DNA from: Anaerolineales bacterium
Lineage (GTDB): Bacteria > Chloroflexota > Anaerolineae > Anaerolineales > UBA11579
Assembly (NCBI GenBank): GCA_021463845.1
Contig: JAJTXV010000003.1
Span: forward strand, 124,001 to 188,000
DNA length: 64,000 nucleotides
Direction of reading: 5' to 3'
A program made the position numbers and the translations under genes. Shown one piece after another: positions 8,389 through 16,563 of this stretch. A model generated the notes under the pieces. That model saw nothing but the letters and a program-made list of their open reading frames with translations. It was not told the DNA's origin and made no database searches. The stretch's first letter is position 1; each line of letters starts with the position of its first letter.

Positions 8389-9168
8389 ATGAAACCCGTA
8401 CGCTTTGCGGCTGTGGCCCGGCCCAAGCCACAGCCGAGCGGCATTGACGTGGTCAGCACCCTGCTGCATTTCGCCATCATCACCTACGCCGTCCCGCCCG
8501 AACGACTGCGGCCGCTGGTGCATGAGCGCTTTGAGCTGCTGACAATCGAAGTAAACGGCGAGCGGCGCGCTTTGGTGTCGGTAGTGCCGTTCCAGGAATT
8601 GGACTTTCGACTCGCCGCCTACCCTTCCCCACAGTTTCGTTTTGGGCAGACCAATTACCGCGTGTATGTGACCGACCGCAGCACAGGCCAGCCGTGTGTA
8701 TGGTTCCTGGGCAGTTTGCTGGATTCGGTGACCGTGATGATTCCCCGCTACATATGGAAGCTGCCCTGGCATTACGGGCAGATGCGCTTTGACTGCAGGC
8801 TGGGTGCAGATGGCTTATACAGCCACTATGCGATCCGCACCCGTTCGGCCTGGGGCAGCGCCGCGCTGGAGCTGCGCCAAGGCACCGGCCTGTTTCAGCA
8901 GCATGGCGGGTTCCCCGACGAGGAGACGGCGCTGGTGTACCTGACCCACCCGCTGAGTGGGTATTACACCCGGCGCGACGGCCAGCTGGGCAGCTACAGC
9001 ATATGGCACGACAAGCTGGAGATGCAGTCCGCCGAGGTTGTGGCGGCGCGCTTTGAGGCGCTGGAGCGGCTGGGCGTGGCCAGTTTCGAGGAGCAGTGCA
9101 GGCCGTATAGCGCGCTGGTGCAAGCGCAGACAGAGTTCACGATCTATTTGCCGCCGGGCTTGGCGTAG
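8389..9168 (+). CDS. DUF2071 family protein (acetoacetate decarboxylase-like fold)
   Basis: A 259-residue protein resembling the YqjF/DUF2071 family. Visible landmarks are PPERLRPLVHERFELL near the N terminus, a central FGQTNYRVYVTD followed by VWFLGSLLDS, and a C-terminal HDKLEMQSAEVV. The family adopts an acetoacetate-decarboxylase-like fold, but no reaction is established. It begins one base after the xseB stop, so it is probably in the xse operon, although a DNA metabolism role is not implied by its sequence. Confidence 0.8.
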   Translation: MKPVRFAAVARPKPQPSGIDVVSTLLHFAIITYAVPPERLRPLVHERFELLTIEVNGERRALVSVVPFQELDFRLAAYPSPQFRFGQTNYRVYVTDRSTGQPCVWFLGSLLDSVTVMIPRYIWKLPWHYGQMRFDCRLGADGLYSHYAIRTRSAWGSAALELRQGTGLFQQHGGFPDEETALVYLTHPLSGYYTRRDGQLGSYSIWHDKLEMQSAEVVAARFEALERLGVASFEEQCRPYSALVQAQTEFTIYLPPGLA

Positions 9169-9177
9169 GCAACGCTT

Positions 9178-9294
9178 GTCCTTGCGAGGCACAGGCGGAG
9201 CCTGTGCACAAAGCAATCTGGGTTTCCCAAACAATCTCGGAGATTGCTTCGTCCGTTTGCCGCAAGCGGCAATACTCCTCGCAATGACAGGCAG
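9178..9294. repeat. Inverted-repeat element of the TTGCGAG/AAGCAATCT type
   Basis: About 115 bp with outer arms TTGCGAGG...AAGCAATCT and AGATTGCTTCG...CTCGCAATGAC as imperfect inverted repeats, plus small internal hairpins. Related arms occur at 16445-16475 and 42303-42340. A half copy of the GTAGGGGCG repeat follows at 9298-9316. Confidence 0.6.
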
Positions 9295-9317
9295 TGTGTA
9301 GGGGCGCAGCACGCAGT

Positions 9318-9686
9318 CTAGCGTTCGAGCTTGGCGCGTACGGATTTGGACAGACTGGCAACGACCAAGGCATACGAATGGTCGATCATTTCACGCAACA
9401 CGTCATCCGGCAGGCCTTCGCCGACCACGACGGTATTCCAGTGTTTCTTGTTCATGTGATAGCCGGGGCGAACAAGTGTGGGATAGGCAGCGCGCAGGGC
9501 CAGCGCGTCTTCAGGGTCACATTTGAGGTTGAGGGTCAGCGTATCCTCGCCTTCGCCGATGAGGCCGAACATCTTGCCGCCCACTTTGAGCACGCGCGCC
9601 CCGGGGCCGAAGGGGTAGCTGTCGCTGGCGCCGGGCTTCTTGAGGAAGTAGGCCAGCACGCCGGCGTGGGTCTGTAGCTTAGCCAT
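9318..9686 (-). CDS. MmcQ/YjbR family protein
   Basis: A 122-residue protein from the ATG at 9684-9686. It has the YjbR/MmcQ double-wing pattern: a KVGGKMFGLIGEGEDTLTLN strand pair, then CDPEDALALRAAYPTLVRPGYHMNKKHWNT and an L/I-rich C-terminal helix with HSYALVVASL. The family has a CyaY-like fold and is predicted to bind DNA, with unknown function. The start overlaps the end of tlyA by 8 bp. A longer in-frame extension exists, but the internal methionine matches the family start. Confidence 0.85.
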   Translation of the reverse strand: MAKLQTHAGVLAYFLKKPGASDSYPFGPGARVLKVGGKMFGLIGEGEDTLTLNLKCDPEDALALRAAYPTLVRPGYHMNKKHWNTVVVGEGLPDDVLREMIDHSYALVVASLSKSVRAKLER

Positions 9687-10470
9687 CCTTGTTCTCCGTG
9701 GGTACAGCCAGCACTGCATCCAGATCCGGCTGGATGCTTACTCCGCCCATCTGCGCCCACAGCAAGAACTCAACATTGCCCTTGGGGCCAAGCACTGGCG
9801 AGCGCAGCAGGCCGCGCACGGCTAGGCCACGCTCTGCGACAAAGGCTAGCGTATCCTCAAGCACGCGGCGGTGCACGGCGGCGTCACGGATGACGCCCTT
9901 GCCGCGGGCAACCTCCTTCTTGCCAGCTTCGAACTGCGGCTTGATGAGGGCGACCACCTGCCCGCCCGGCTTAAGCCAGGCCTGGAATACGGGCAGCAGG
10001 GTCTTGAGTGAGATGAACGAAGCATCCACCACGACGCCGTCCACCGGCTCTGGCAATGCCTGCACGTTGCGGGCGTTGGTTTCTTCCATCACCACGACGC
10101 GGGCATCCTGGCGCAGCTGCCAGTGCAGCTGGCCCTTGCCGACATCGATGGCATACACTTTGGCCGCGCCGCCCTGCAGCAGGCAGTCGGTGAAGCCGCC
10201 AGTGGAGGCGCCCACATCGGCCGCCACCCAGCCGGTTACGGCGATACCAAACGCATCGAGGGCGGCTTGCAGCTTCTCGCCGCCGCGTGAGACGAAGGGC
10301 GGCCGGGCGACCAGTTCCAGGGCGGCATCCTCAGGCAGCAGCGCGCCGGGCTTGTCGACCAGTTGGCCGTTGTAGCGGACCTGGCCGGCCATCAGCAGGC
10401 GCTGGGCCTGGCTGCGGGTTTCGGCCAGGCCGCGCTGCACGAGCAGCAGATCGGCGCGTTGCTTGGGCAT
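9679..10470 (-). CDS. tlyA: TlyA family rRNA (cytidine-2'-O)-methyltransferase
   Basis: A 263-residue protein with an N-terminal S4 RNA-binding domain (residues 1-60, RADLLLVQRGLAETRSQAQR) and an FtsJ-like methyltransferase domain. The SAM motif is VAADVGASTGGFTDCLLQGG. ALIKPQFEAGKKEV is a signature of TlyA/hemolysin A proteins. It methylates 16S and/or 23S rRNA cytidines, as in Mycobacterium. A TAGAAT lies 6 bp before the ATG, another leaderless candidate. The MmcQ gene follows with an overlap. Confidence 0.94.
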   Translation of the reverse strand: MPKQRADLLLVQRGLAETRSQAQRLLMAGQVRYNGQLVDKPGALLPEDAALELVARPPFVSRGGEKLQAALDAFGIAVTGWVAADVGASTGGFTDCLLQGGAAKVYAIDVGKGQLHWQLRQDARVVVMEETNARNVQALPEPVDGVVVDASFISLKTLLPVFQAWLKPGGQVVALIKPQFEAGKKEVARGKGVIRDAAVHRRVLEDTLAFVAERGLAVRGLLRSPVLGPKGNVEFLLWAQMGGVSIQPDLDAVLAVPTENKDG

Positions 10471-10476
10471 GCCAGG

Positions 10477-10482
10477 ATTCTA
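10477..10482 (-). promoter_or_regulatory. -10 box of tlyA, leaderless arrangement
   Basis: TAGAAT on the minus strand, 6 bp before the tlyA ATG at 10470. No clear -35. Confidence 0.45.
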
Positions 10483-10588
10483 TAGTAGAAAGGGAACAGG
10501 GATGAGTGAAGAGTGAACCGTGAGCAGCTGTCATTTAGCGAGGTACTGCTCACCGCTTCCCAATCACTGTTCACTGTCTTTTAAATGC

Positions 10589-10594
10589 TATGAT
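10589..10594 (+). promoter_or_regulatory. -10 box of the ubiA-mvk-ipk operon
   Basis: TATGAT, followed after 7 bp by the ATG at 10602. The alternative ATG at 10590 overlaps the hexamer itself, so the second ATG is preferred. Confidence 0.5.
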
Positions 10595-10601
10595 TCCATC
10601 C

Positions 10602-11465
10602 ATGTTCATCGCCCTACTCAAGAACATGCGCCCCAAACAGTGGGCCAAGAACGTTCTGTTGTTCGCCGGATTGGTCTTTGACCGCCAGCTGACCCAGCTC
10701 GGCCCGCTCAAGCAAACCGCGCTGGGTTTTGTGTTCTTTTGCCTGTTGAGCAGCAGCGTCTATCTGATCAACGACATCCTGGACCTGGACGCGGACCGCC
10801 GCCATCCGGTCAAAAAGAAACGCCCGCTGGCTTCCGGGGCACTGCCGTTGTGGCTGGCGGCGAGCGCGGCGGCGGTATGCATGTTGGTGGCGCTGGCGGG
10901 GGCCTTCTGGCTTTCAACTGCGTTCGGTATTCTTTGTATCATCTATCTGGCGCTCAACTTTGCCTACTCCAGCTGGTTCAAGCACATCGCCATCATCGAT
11001 GTCATCGTGCTGGCGCTGTTCTATGTGATCCGGGTTGGCGCGGGCGTGACGCTGATCGATGTGGTGCGCTTCTCGCCCTGGCTGTATGTGTTCACCACCT
11101 TCTTCGCGCTGTTCCTGGGCATCGGCAAGCGCCGGGCCGAGATCCAGGCCAAGGGTGGCGCGCATACGCGCAAAGTGCTGGCTGGCTATACAGCAGAATT
11201 CCTGGACCAGTTGCTCCTGATCGTGCTGAGCCTGGCCATCCTGACCTACAGTCTGTACACCTTCTCAGCCCCCAACTTGCCTGACAACCACAGCATGATG
11301 CTGACTATCCCCTTCGTGCTGTATGGCTTCTTTCGTTATCTATATCTGGTGCAGGTCAAGCACTCCGGTGAAGCGCCGGAAGAGATATTGTTCACCGACC
11401 GCCCGCTGCAGATCGATCTGGTGTTGTGGGCGCTTACCGTGCTGCTGATCTTCTACATCTCGTGA
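10602..11465 (+). CDS. UbiA family prenyltransferase, decaprenyl-phosphate phosphoribosyltransferase-like
   Basis: A 287-residue integral membrane protein with about eight to nine hydrophobic helices. The NDILDLDADRRHPVKKKRPL segment is the first aspartate motif, in the form typical of the decaprenyl-phosphate phosphoribosyltransferase (DPPR synthase) subfamily. The motif near GIGKRRAEIQ supports that assignment. It should transfer phosphoribose from PRPP to a polyprenyl phosphate for arabinan-like or other envelope sugars. It is the first gene of an operon with mevalonate kinase and isopentenyl phosphate kinase, which supply the isoprenoid precursor. A role in quinone prenylation is less likely. 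Confidence 0.85.
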   Translation: MFIALLKNMRPKQWAKNVLLFAGLVFDRQLTQLGPLKQTALGFVFFCLLSSSVYLINDILDLDADRRHPVKKKRPLASGALPLWLAASAAAVCMLVALAGAFWLSTAFGILCIIYLALNFAYSSWFKHIAIIDVIVLALFYVIRVGAGVTLIDVVRFSPWLYVFTTFFALFLGIGKRRAEIQAKGGAHTRKVLAGYTAEFLDQLLLIVLSLAILTYSLYTFSAPNLPDNHSMMLTIPFVLYGFFRYLYLVQVKHSGEAPEEILFTDRPLQIDLVLWALTVLLIFYIS

Positions 11466-11467
11466 GC

Positions 11468-12406
11468 ATGCCCGCCGGCACCGGGGCGGCCCCCGGCAAA
11501 GTGATCTTATTTGGCGAGCACGCCGCCGTGTACGGCCAGCCGGCCATCGCCGTGCCGGTGCAGCAGGTGGCGGCCCGCGCCCTGGTGCGCCCGCTGTTCA
11601 ATGCGCCCAGCGGCCGCATCCGCATTCAGGCGCCCGAAGTGGGCCTGGATACTGACTTAGACCAGCTCGACCCGCAGCACCCGCTGGCCGCCGCCGTGCG
11701 CTTCACGCTGGAGGCGATGGGCGTACAGCGCCCGCTGGCGGTCACCATCAAGGTCAGCTCCACCATCCCGGTAGCGGCTGGACTGGGCTCCGGGGCGGCG
11801 GTCAGCGTGGCCATCGCCCGCGGGCTGTCGAGTTTCCTCGGTCACCCGCTGGCGGATGAGCAGGTCAGCGCGGTCGCTTTCGAAGTCGAGAAAATTCACC
11901 ACGGCACGCCCTCCGGCATCGACAACACCGTCATCACTTATAACCGGCCGGTGTATTTCATTAAGGGCCAGCCGCTGCAAACCTTCACGCTTGGCGCGCC
12001 GCTGAATTTGGTCATTGCCGATACTGGCATCCCCAGCCCCACCAAAGTCACGGTGGGCGATGTGCGCACGGCCTGGCAGGCCGAGCCGGCCCGCTATGAG
12101 ACATTGTTCGCTGAAATTGGCGAGATCGCCAAAACGGCCCGCCGCGCCCTGGAAACGGGCGAGCTGGCTGCAGTGGGCGAACTGATGAACCAGAACCATA
12201 CCCTGTTGCAACAACTCAACGTATCCTCGCCCGAGCTCGACGGGCTGGTGGCGGCGGCCCAAGCCGCCGGCACCCTAGGGTCCAAGCTCTCCGGCGGCGG
12301 GCGCGGCGGTAACATGCTGGCCCTGGCGGCGGGTGATCCTGCGCCGCTGCAGGCCGCGCTGCAAGCCGCAGGCGCCCGCGCCACGCTGCACACGGTGGTG
12401 GCATGA
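11468..12406 (+). CDS. Mevalonate kinase
   Basis: A 312-residue GHMP kinase. The N terminus APGKVILFGEHAAVYGQPAI is characteristic of mevalonate kinase. The GHMP motif 2 is PVAAGLGSGAAVSVAIA, and motif 3 is SKLSGGGRGGNMLAL. The segment HHGTPSGIDNTV holds the catalytic Asp. It phosphorylates mevalonate to mevalonate 5-phosphate. Start choice: the ATG at 11468 follows the ubiA stop by 2 bp; an in-frame GTG at 11462 overlapping that stop is also possible. It overlaps the IPK gene by 4 bp (ATGA). Confidence 0.95.
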   Translation: MPAGTGAAPGKVILFGEHAAVYGQPAIAVPVQQVAARALVRPLFNAPSGRIRIQAPEVGLDTDLDQLDPQHPLAAAVRFTLEAMGVQRPLAVTIKVSSTIPVAAGLGSGAAVSVAIARGLSSFLGHPLADEQVSAVAFEVEKIHHGTPSGIDNTVITYNRPVYFIKGQPLQTFTLGAPLNLVIADTGIPSPTKVTVGDVRTAWQAEPARYETLFAEIGEIAKTARRALETGELAAVGELMNQNHTLLQQLNVSSPELDGLVAAAQAAGTLGSKLSGGGRGGNMLALAAGDPAPLQAALQAAGARATLHTVVA

Positions 12407-13203
12407 GCGAACTCGTATTTTTGAAGCTCGGCGGCTCGCTGATCACCGACAAGCACACTGAGGCGATGCTGCGCCCGGAGGTAGTGCGCCGCATCGTGCA
12501 GGAAATTGCCGAAGCGCGCCAGGCCAAGCCCGATCTGCAAATTCTGCTGGGGCACGGCTCGGGGTCGTTTGGGCATGTGCCGGCCAAGAAATACGGCACG
12601 CGCCAGGGTGTGCACACGCCAGAACAGTGGCGCGGCTTTGTGGAAGTGTGGCGCTACGCCAGCGCACTCAACCAGGCCATCATGGGCGCGCTGCAAGCCG
12701 TGGCCGACCAACCCGCGATCGCGTTTGCGCCGGTGAGCAGCGTGCTGGTCGCCGGCGGCCGCGTGCAGAGCTGGAACCTGGAGCCGCTGCGCGCCGCGCT
12801 GGCCGCGGGCCTGCTGCCTGTGGTGTATGGGGATGTAGTGTTCGACAGCGAGATCGGCGGCACGATCCTTTCGACCGAGGACTTGTTCGAGCATCTGGCC
12901 GCCGAACTGCGGCCGGCACGCATTCTGCTGGCTGGCAGCGACGCCGGCGTGTACACCCGCTATCCGGATGGCGAAGTGGTAGCGCACATCACGCCCGCCA
13001 GCTACGCGGGCATGGCGGCGCTCCCGGGCGCCTCGGCGGCCACCGATGTGACCGGCGGCATGGCCAGCAAGGTCGAGGGTATGCTGCGCATCGTTAAGGC
13101 GCTGCCCGAGTGCCGGGTGAGCATATTCTCCGGCGTAGAAGCGGGCAATATTCGCAACGCGCTTCTGGGCGAGAGCCTCGGCACCACGCTATCAGCGCGG
13201 TAA
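12403..13203 (+). CDS. Isopentenyl phosphate kinase
   Basis: A 266-residue amino acid kinase fold protein. KLGGSLITDK is the N-terminal ATP loop, and GHGSGSFGHVPAKKYG contains the histidine that distinguishes isopentenyl phosphate kinases from other family members. TDVTGGMASKVEGML is the C-terminal kinase motif. It phosphorylates isopentenyl phosphate to isopentenyl diphosphate. Paired with mevalonate kinase, it implies the modified mevalonate route, in which phosphomevalonate is decarboxylated before the second phosphorylation. The decarboxylase is not in the window. The gene is translationally coupled to mevalonate kinase. Confidence 0.95.
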   Translation: MSELVFLKLGGSLITDKHTEAMLRPEVVRRIVQEIAEARQAKPDLQILLGHGSGSFGHVPAKKYGTRQGVHTPEQWRGFVEVWRYASALNQAIMGALQAVADQPAIAFAPVSSVLVAGGRVQSWNLEPLRAALAAGLLPVVYGDVVFDSEIGGTILSTEDLFEHLAAELRPARILLAGSDAGVYTRYPDGEVVAHITPASYAGMAALPGASAATDVTGGMASKVEGMLRIVKALPECRVSIFSGVEAGNIRNALLGESLGTTLSAR

Positions 13204-13223
13204 TTTGCTCCGCGTTTCTCTCG

Positions 13224-13252
13224 TTGACAGTCCCATAGCCATCAACTAGACT
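13224..13252 (+). promoter_or_regulatory. dgt-greA promoter, near-consensus, leaderless
   Basis: TTGACA at 13224-13229, 17-bp spacer, TAGACT at 13247-13252, and ATG at 13262 after 9 bp. This is the clearest sigma70-like promoter in the window, and the predicted 5' UTR is 0-3 nt. Confidence 0.7.
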
Positions 13253-13261
13253 TTTCATACG

Positions 13262-14416
13262 ATGATCATTACTCGCCAACTGCTTGAACAGTACGAGGAC
13301 CAGACCCTGGCACCGTATGGGATGCGCAGCCGCGACAGCAAGGGCCGCGAATATCCCGACAAGGAACCGGAGTACCGCACCGCGTTCCAGCGCGACCGTG
13401 ACCGCATCATTCACACCACCGCCTTCCGCCGCCTGGAATACAAGACGCAGGTCTTCAACAACTTTGAGGGCGACTATTTCCGCACGCGCTTGACCCATAC
13501 CCTCGAAGTGGCCCAGGTGGGCCGCACGATCGCCCGCGCCCTGGGTGGCAACGAGGATCTGATCGAGGCGATCTGCCTGGCGCACGACCTGGGCCACGCC
13601 GCCTTCGGCCACTCCGGCGAAGCCACGCTCAACGAGCTGCTCAAAGACCACGGCGGCTATGACCATAACAAGCAGTCCTTCCGCATCGTCACCAAGCTGG
13701 AGCGGCGCTTCCCCAACTGGCCGGGCCTCAACCTGACCTGGGAAGTGCGCGAAGGCATCGTCAAGCACGAGACCGAATATGATGTCTCGGACGCCACCGA
13801 TTTCAACCCGGAGCTGCGCGGCAACCTGGAGGCGCAGATCGCCAACGTGGCAGATGAACTGGCTTACACCACCCACGACCTGGACGACGGCCTGCGCTCA
13901 GGCATGATCCACCACGAGATGTTCAGCGAGCTGGGCCTGTGGAAACTGGTGATCGACAGTGTGGGTTGGGACGGCAAGGGCGAGATGAGCGAACTGCTGC
14001 GCCACCAGATCATCCGCCGCCTGGTGGGCATCCTCATCACCGATGTGGTTGAGGCTACCAATGCGCGCATCGAGGCCGCCAAGGCCGCCAGCGCACTGGA
14101 CATCCAGCAGCTGGACCACAACGTGATCGGCTACAGCGAAGGCATGCTGCCGATGAACAAGGAGCTCAAGAGCTTCTTGTTCAAGAACCTGTACAACCAC
14201 CCGCGGGTGCGCGGCATGGCCGAGCACGCCCGCAACGCCCTCATCACCATCTACCGCGCCTATGTGGCTAAGCCGGAGATGCTGCCGCCGGACTTCCAGG
14301 CGGCCATCCCCAGCCGCGGCCTCGAACGCGCCGTATGCGACTACATCGCCGGCATGACTGACCGTTTTGCCGAGCAGGAAAACAACCGATTGAAGGGAAG
14401 CACCAGCCTGCCATGA
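13262..14416 (+). CDS. dgt: dGTPase-like deoxynucleotide triphosphohydrolase (HD domain)
   Basis: A 384-residue HD-family hydrolase. The signature RDRIIHTTAFRRLEYKTQVF leads into HTLEVAQVGRTIARALG. The HD pair is LAHDLGHAAFGHSGE, and a later metal aspartate lies in YTTHDLDDGLRSGM. It cleaves dNTPs, classically dGTP, to the nucleoside and triphosphate, controlling dNTP pools. Length and motifs match type 2 dGTPases. It starts behind a near-consensus promoter with almost no leader and overlaps greA by 4 bp. Confidence 0.93.
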   Translation: MIITRQLLEQYEDQTLAPYGMRSRDSKGREYPDKEPEYRTAFQRDRDRIIHTTAFRRLEYKTQVFNNFEGDYFRTRLTHTLEVAQVGRTIARALGGNEDLIEAICLAHDLGHAAFGHSGEATLNELLKDHGGYDHNKQSFRIVTKLERRFPNWPGLNLTWEVREGIVKHETEYDVSDATDFNPELRGNLEAQIANVADELAYTTHDLDDGLRSGMIHHEMFSELGLWKLVIDSVGWDGKGEMSELLRHQIIRRLVGILITDVVEATNARIEAAKAASALDIQQLDHNVIGYSEGMLPMNKELKSFLFKNLYNHPRVRGMAEHARNALITIYRAYVAKPEMLPPDFQAAIPSRGLERAVCDYIAGMTDRFAEQENNRLKGSTSLP

Positions 14417-14883
14417 GCTCACATGAGTTTTATCTGACCCCCGAAGGCATCGAGAAGCTCAAGGCAGAACTGGCCGAACTGAGCGGCCCGCGCCGCACCG
14501 AACTGGCCCAGCGCCTGCGCACGGCCATCCAGCAGGGCGACCTGTCGGAAAATGCGGACTATTCCAAGGCCAAGGAAGACCAGGCCTTTCTGGAAGGCCG
14601 CATTCAGGAGATCAATGCGATCCTGGGCAATGCGGTGTTGATCGAGGAAAAGAGCAACCCGGACGGCGTGATCGGGATTGGCTCGACGGTGACGCTAAAA
14701 GAGAAAGGCCGCGAGCCAGTGAAGTACTTCCTGGTCGGCGCCCAGGAGGCCGACCCGCGCAACGGCAAGATCTCGAACGAGTCGCCGATCGGCAAGGCGT
14801 TGCTCGGCCACAAGGCCGGCGACAAGGTGGAGGCGCAGACTCCAGCCGGAGCGTTGATGTTTGAGATTGTGAGTGTAAAGTAG
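14413..14883 (+). CDS. greA: Transcription elongation factor GreA
   Basis: A 156-residue protein of normal length. The N-terminal coiled coil carries YLTPEGIEKLKAELAEL and the acidic tip DLSENADYSKAKEDQAFLEG, followed by the FKBP-like C-terminal domain ending with AGDKVEAQTPAGALMFEIVSV. GreA promotes RNA cleavage in backtracked RNA polymerase. It is coupled to dgt by ATGA overlap and is followed by a strong intrinsic terminator. Confidence 0.97.
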   Translation: MSSHEFYLTPEGIEKLKAELAELSGPRRTELAQRLRTAIQQGDLSENADYSKAKEDQAFLEGRIQEINAILGNAVLIEEKSNPDGVIGIGSTVTLKEKGREPVKYFLVGAQEADPRNGKISNESPIGKALLGHKAGDKVEAQTPAGALMFEIVSVK

Positions 14884-14914
14884 GTAGCGTTCAGCGCTCA
14901 GCAAAGATAGAACA

Positions 14915-14944
14915 AAAAGAGCCAGCGATACGCTGGCTCTTTTA
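14915..14944 (+). terminator. Intrinsic terminator of dgt-greA
   Basis: A 13-bp perfect stem (14915-14927 with 14931-14943) closed by an ATA loop. The stem begins with A's and ends in TTTT, so it could work in both directions. Confidence 0.85.
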
Positions 14945-14963
14945 TCCAAGATGCGAATCCATC

Positions 14964-15106
14964 GTGCATCCCGAGCGCAGCGAAGGATCCTCACTACGCG
15001 CACAAGTAACTCAAGCCGAATTCAGAAGAACGCCAGCAAGGGTCCTTCGCTGGTCCGGTTCGGCAATCTGGTGTGATTTGTATCAACCCGCTCAGGATGA
15101 CACGGG
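14964..15106. repeat. ~145-bp dispersed repeat, copy 1
   Basis: Starts GTGCATCCCGAGCGCAGCGA and ends CCGCTCAGGATGACACGGG, with GGATCCTC near the left end and GGTCCTTCGCTGG in the middle. Two more copies of nearly identical length lie at 48199-48344 and 59271-59414. Its ends form imperfect inverted repeats (CATCCCGAGCG against CATCCTGAGCG). Confidence 0.75.
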
Positions 15107-15110
15107 ATTA

Positions 15111-15138
15111 AAAAAAGACCAGCCGTGGCTGGTCTTTT
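15111..15138 (-). terminator. Intrinsic terminator downstream of the membrane protein gene
   Basis: AAAGACCAGCC and GGCTGGTCTTT form a perfect stem around a two-base loop. On the minus strand it is followed by a run of seven T's, so it ends transcription of the gene at 15157-16242. Confidence 0.8.
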
Positions 15139-15156
15139 GCCTGCTTGCGATTCAAA

Positions 15157-16242
15157 CTATTGCTTGGACCAGACGGCCAGCTCGAGCGTGACGCGCTCGA
15201 AGAAGCTGTCCTCGGGCAACGCGCCTTCGCCGTATTGCATGTCCACCACGCGGGCGACCATTTGCAGGGTGGCCGTCTCGAGCACCATCTCGACGCCGGG
15301 GCTGCACAGCGCCGGCTCGCCCTTGGCGGAGAGGCGGGCGCGGGCGGCATCGTCTCGGAAGACGTGGCTGCTCATCAGCACCTTGGTGACGGTCTGGATG
15401 TCGTTCTTGTCAAACAGCCAGATCTCGAAGGCGGTGACGCGCTTGGGCGTGCCCACGCCGATGGTCTCGGCGATGCCCACACCGCACTCGCCCATGAATT
15501 CGCCGGCGGGCGAATCGATGCTGAATGAGTCGTCGAACAGGTCATCGCCCACATGGTAGGTGGTCATCCACTGCGAGAGTGGCAGCGCATCCCCGCCGCC
15601 GGCATGCGGCAGCGGGCTGGCGGGCTGCATGCGGCCGCGCGGGCCAAAGGGCGAAGCGCCGCCACCGGCCGCGGCCTGGCGACGCTTCCACAGGGTGATG
15701 CCGCCAAAAGCAACCGCGATCGCGATCATCAGGCCGCACATCATGGTGAGCCAGTTCCGGGCGTTCTGCAGCGGGGCGTTTGCAGCCGGAGTGGGCTGCG
15801 GTGTGGGCTGGCCGTCTACGGGCGTCTGCGGGTCAGCCGTGGCCGGCTGGCCCAGCATGGATTGGAAATGAGCGATGGTATCGATGCTCTGGCTGCCGGG
15901 CGCGGCAGCCACGGCGGCCATGGTGGAGTCCACCGCGGCGCCCAGCGCCTGCAGGCGTTCACGCGCCAGGGTTTCGTCAGGGTTCAGGCTGTAGGAGTCG
16001 ATGGCGGCGCGCAGGTAGCTCTGCTGGTGATCGGCGCGCAGTTGCTCCGGATTGCCGTCAACGAATTCGACGGGGTAGAGCCACCAGCCGATGACCAGCC
16101 AGCCGAAGAGCAGCCCGGCAATGCCGGCGACAATCGCCAAGGTACGGGGCTGGCGCAGGCTGGCGAGCAGCTGGGCGGGGTTGAAAGCCGCCCTGCGGCG
16201 CGGGGCGGGCTCGTTCGTTTGAGGTTCTGGGTCGTAGTCCAT
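15157..16242 (-). CDS. Hypothetical two-helix membrane protein
   Basis: A 361-residue protein I do not recognise. It has a charged N terminus, a first hydrophobic helix (about residues 34-57, IVAGIAGLLFGWLVIGWW), an extracytoplasmic or linker region of about 100 residues ending in a Pro/Thr/Gln-rich stretch, a second helix (about 165-186), a Gly/Pro-rich linker, and a C-terminal domain of about 125 residues. That domain has FDDSFSIDSPAGEFMGECGVG and ends in ERVTLELAVW. No catalytic motif stands out. It is a single-gene unit with its own leaderless-type promoter and terminator. Confidence 0.75.
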   Translation of the reverse strand: MDYDPEPQTNEPAPRRRAAFNPAQLLASLRQPRTLAIVAGIAGLLFGWLVIGWWLYPVEFVDGNPEQLRADHQQSYLRAAIDSYSLNPDETLARERLQALGAAVDSTMAAVAAAPGSQSIDTIAHFQSMLGQPATADPQTPVDGQPTPQPTPAANAPLQNARNWLTMMCGLMIAIAVAFGGITLWKRRQAAAGGGASPFGPRGRMQPASPLPHAGGGDALPLSQWMTTYHVGDDLFDDSFSIDSPAGEFMGECGVGIAETIGVGTPKRVTAFEIWLFDKNDIQTVTKVLMSSHVFRDDAARARLSAKGEPALCSPGVEMVLETATLQMVARVVDMQYGEGALPEDSFFERVTLELAVWSKQ

Positions 16243-16251
16243 TAGGGTTGG

Positions 16252-16280
16252 ATTCTAGAGGAGCGGGCACGAATGCGCAA
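16252..16280 (-). promoter_or_regulatory. Promoter of the two-helix membrane protein gene
   Basis: On the minus strand TTGCGC (16275-16280), 17-bp spacer, TAGAAT (16252-16257), then 9 bp to the ATG at 16242. Confidence 0.55.
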
Positions 16281-16308
16281 CTGGTCTAGGCAATCTGAAA
16301 GGCAAGCC

Positions 16309-16425
16309 GTCATTCCGAACCCGAGCGCAGCGAGTGGTGAGGAATCCTTTAGGGCATTGCCAAAACCAGACTAATTTTTTGGCCTAAAGGATTCCTCCTC
16401 GACCTTCGGCCTCGTTCGGAATGAC
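16309..16425. repeat. MITE-like inverted repeat (GTCATTCCGAAC/GGAATCC type)
   Basis: Left arm GTCATTCCGAAC...GAGGAATCCTTT and right arm AAAGGATTCCTC...GTTCGGAATGAC are inverted copies around a 30-bp AT-rich centre. This gap of about 320 bp (16243-16563) also holds a GTCATTGCGAGCG...AAGCAATCT arm (16445-16474) and a CCCTCTCCC hairpin (about 16500-16520). I see no gene in it. Confidence 0.65.
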
Positions 16426-16563
16426 AAGGGTGTTTTAGCCAAGCCGTCATTGCGAGCGCAGCGAAGCAATCTGGCCCTCACCCGCTCGCTACGCTCGCGC
16501 CCTCTCCCATGTGGGAGAGGGCCGAATCGAAATCACTATATTCCGCACATCAACGGGTGAGGG

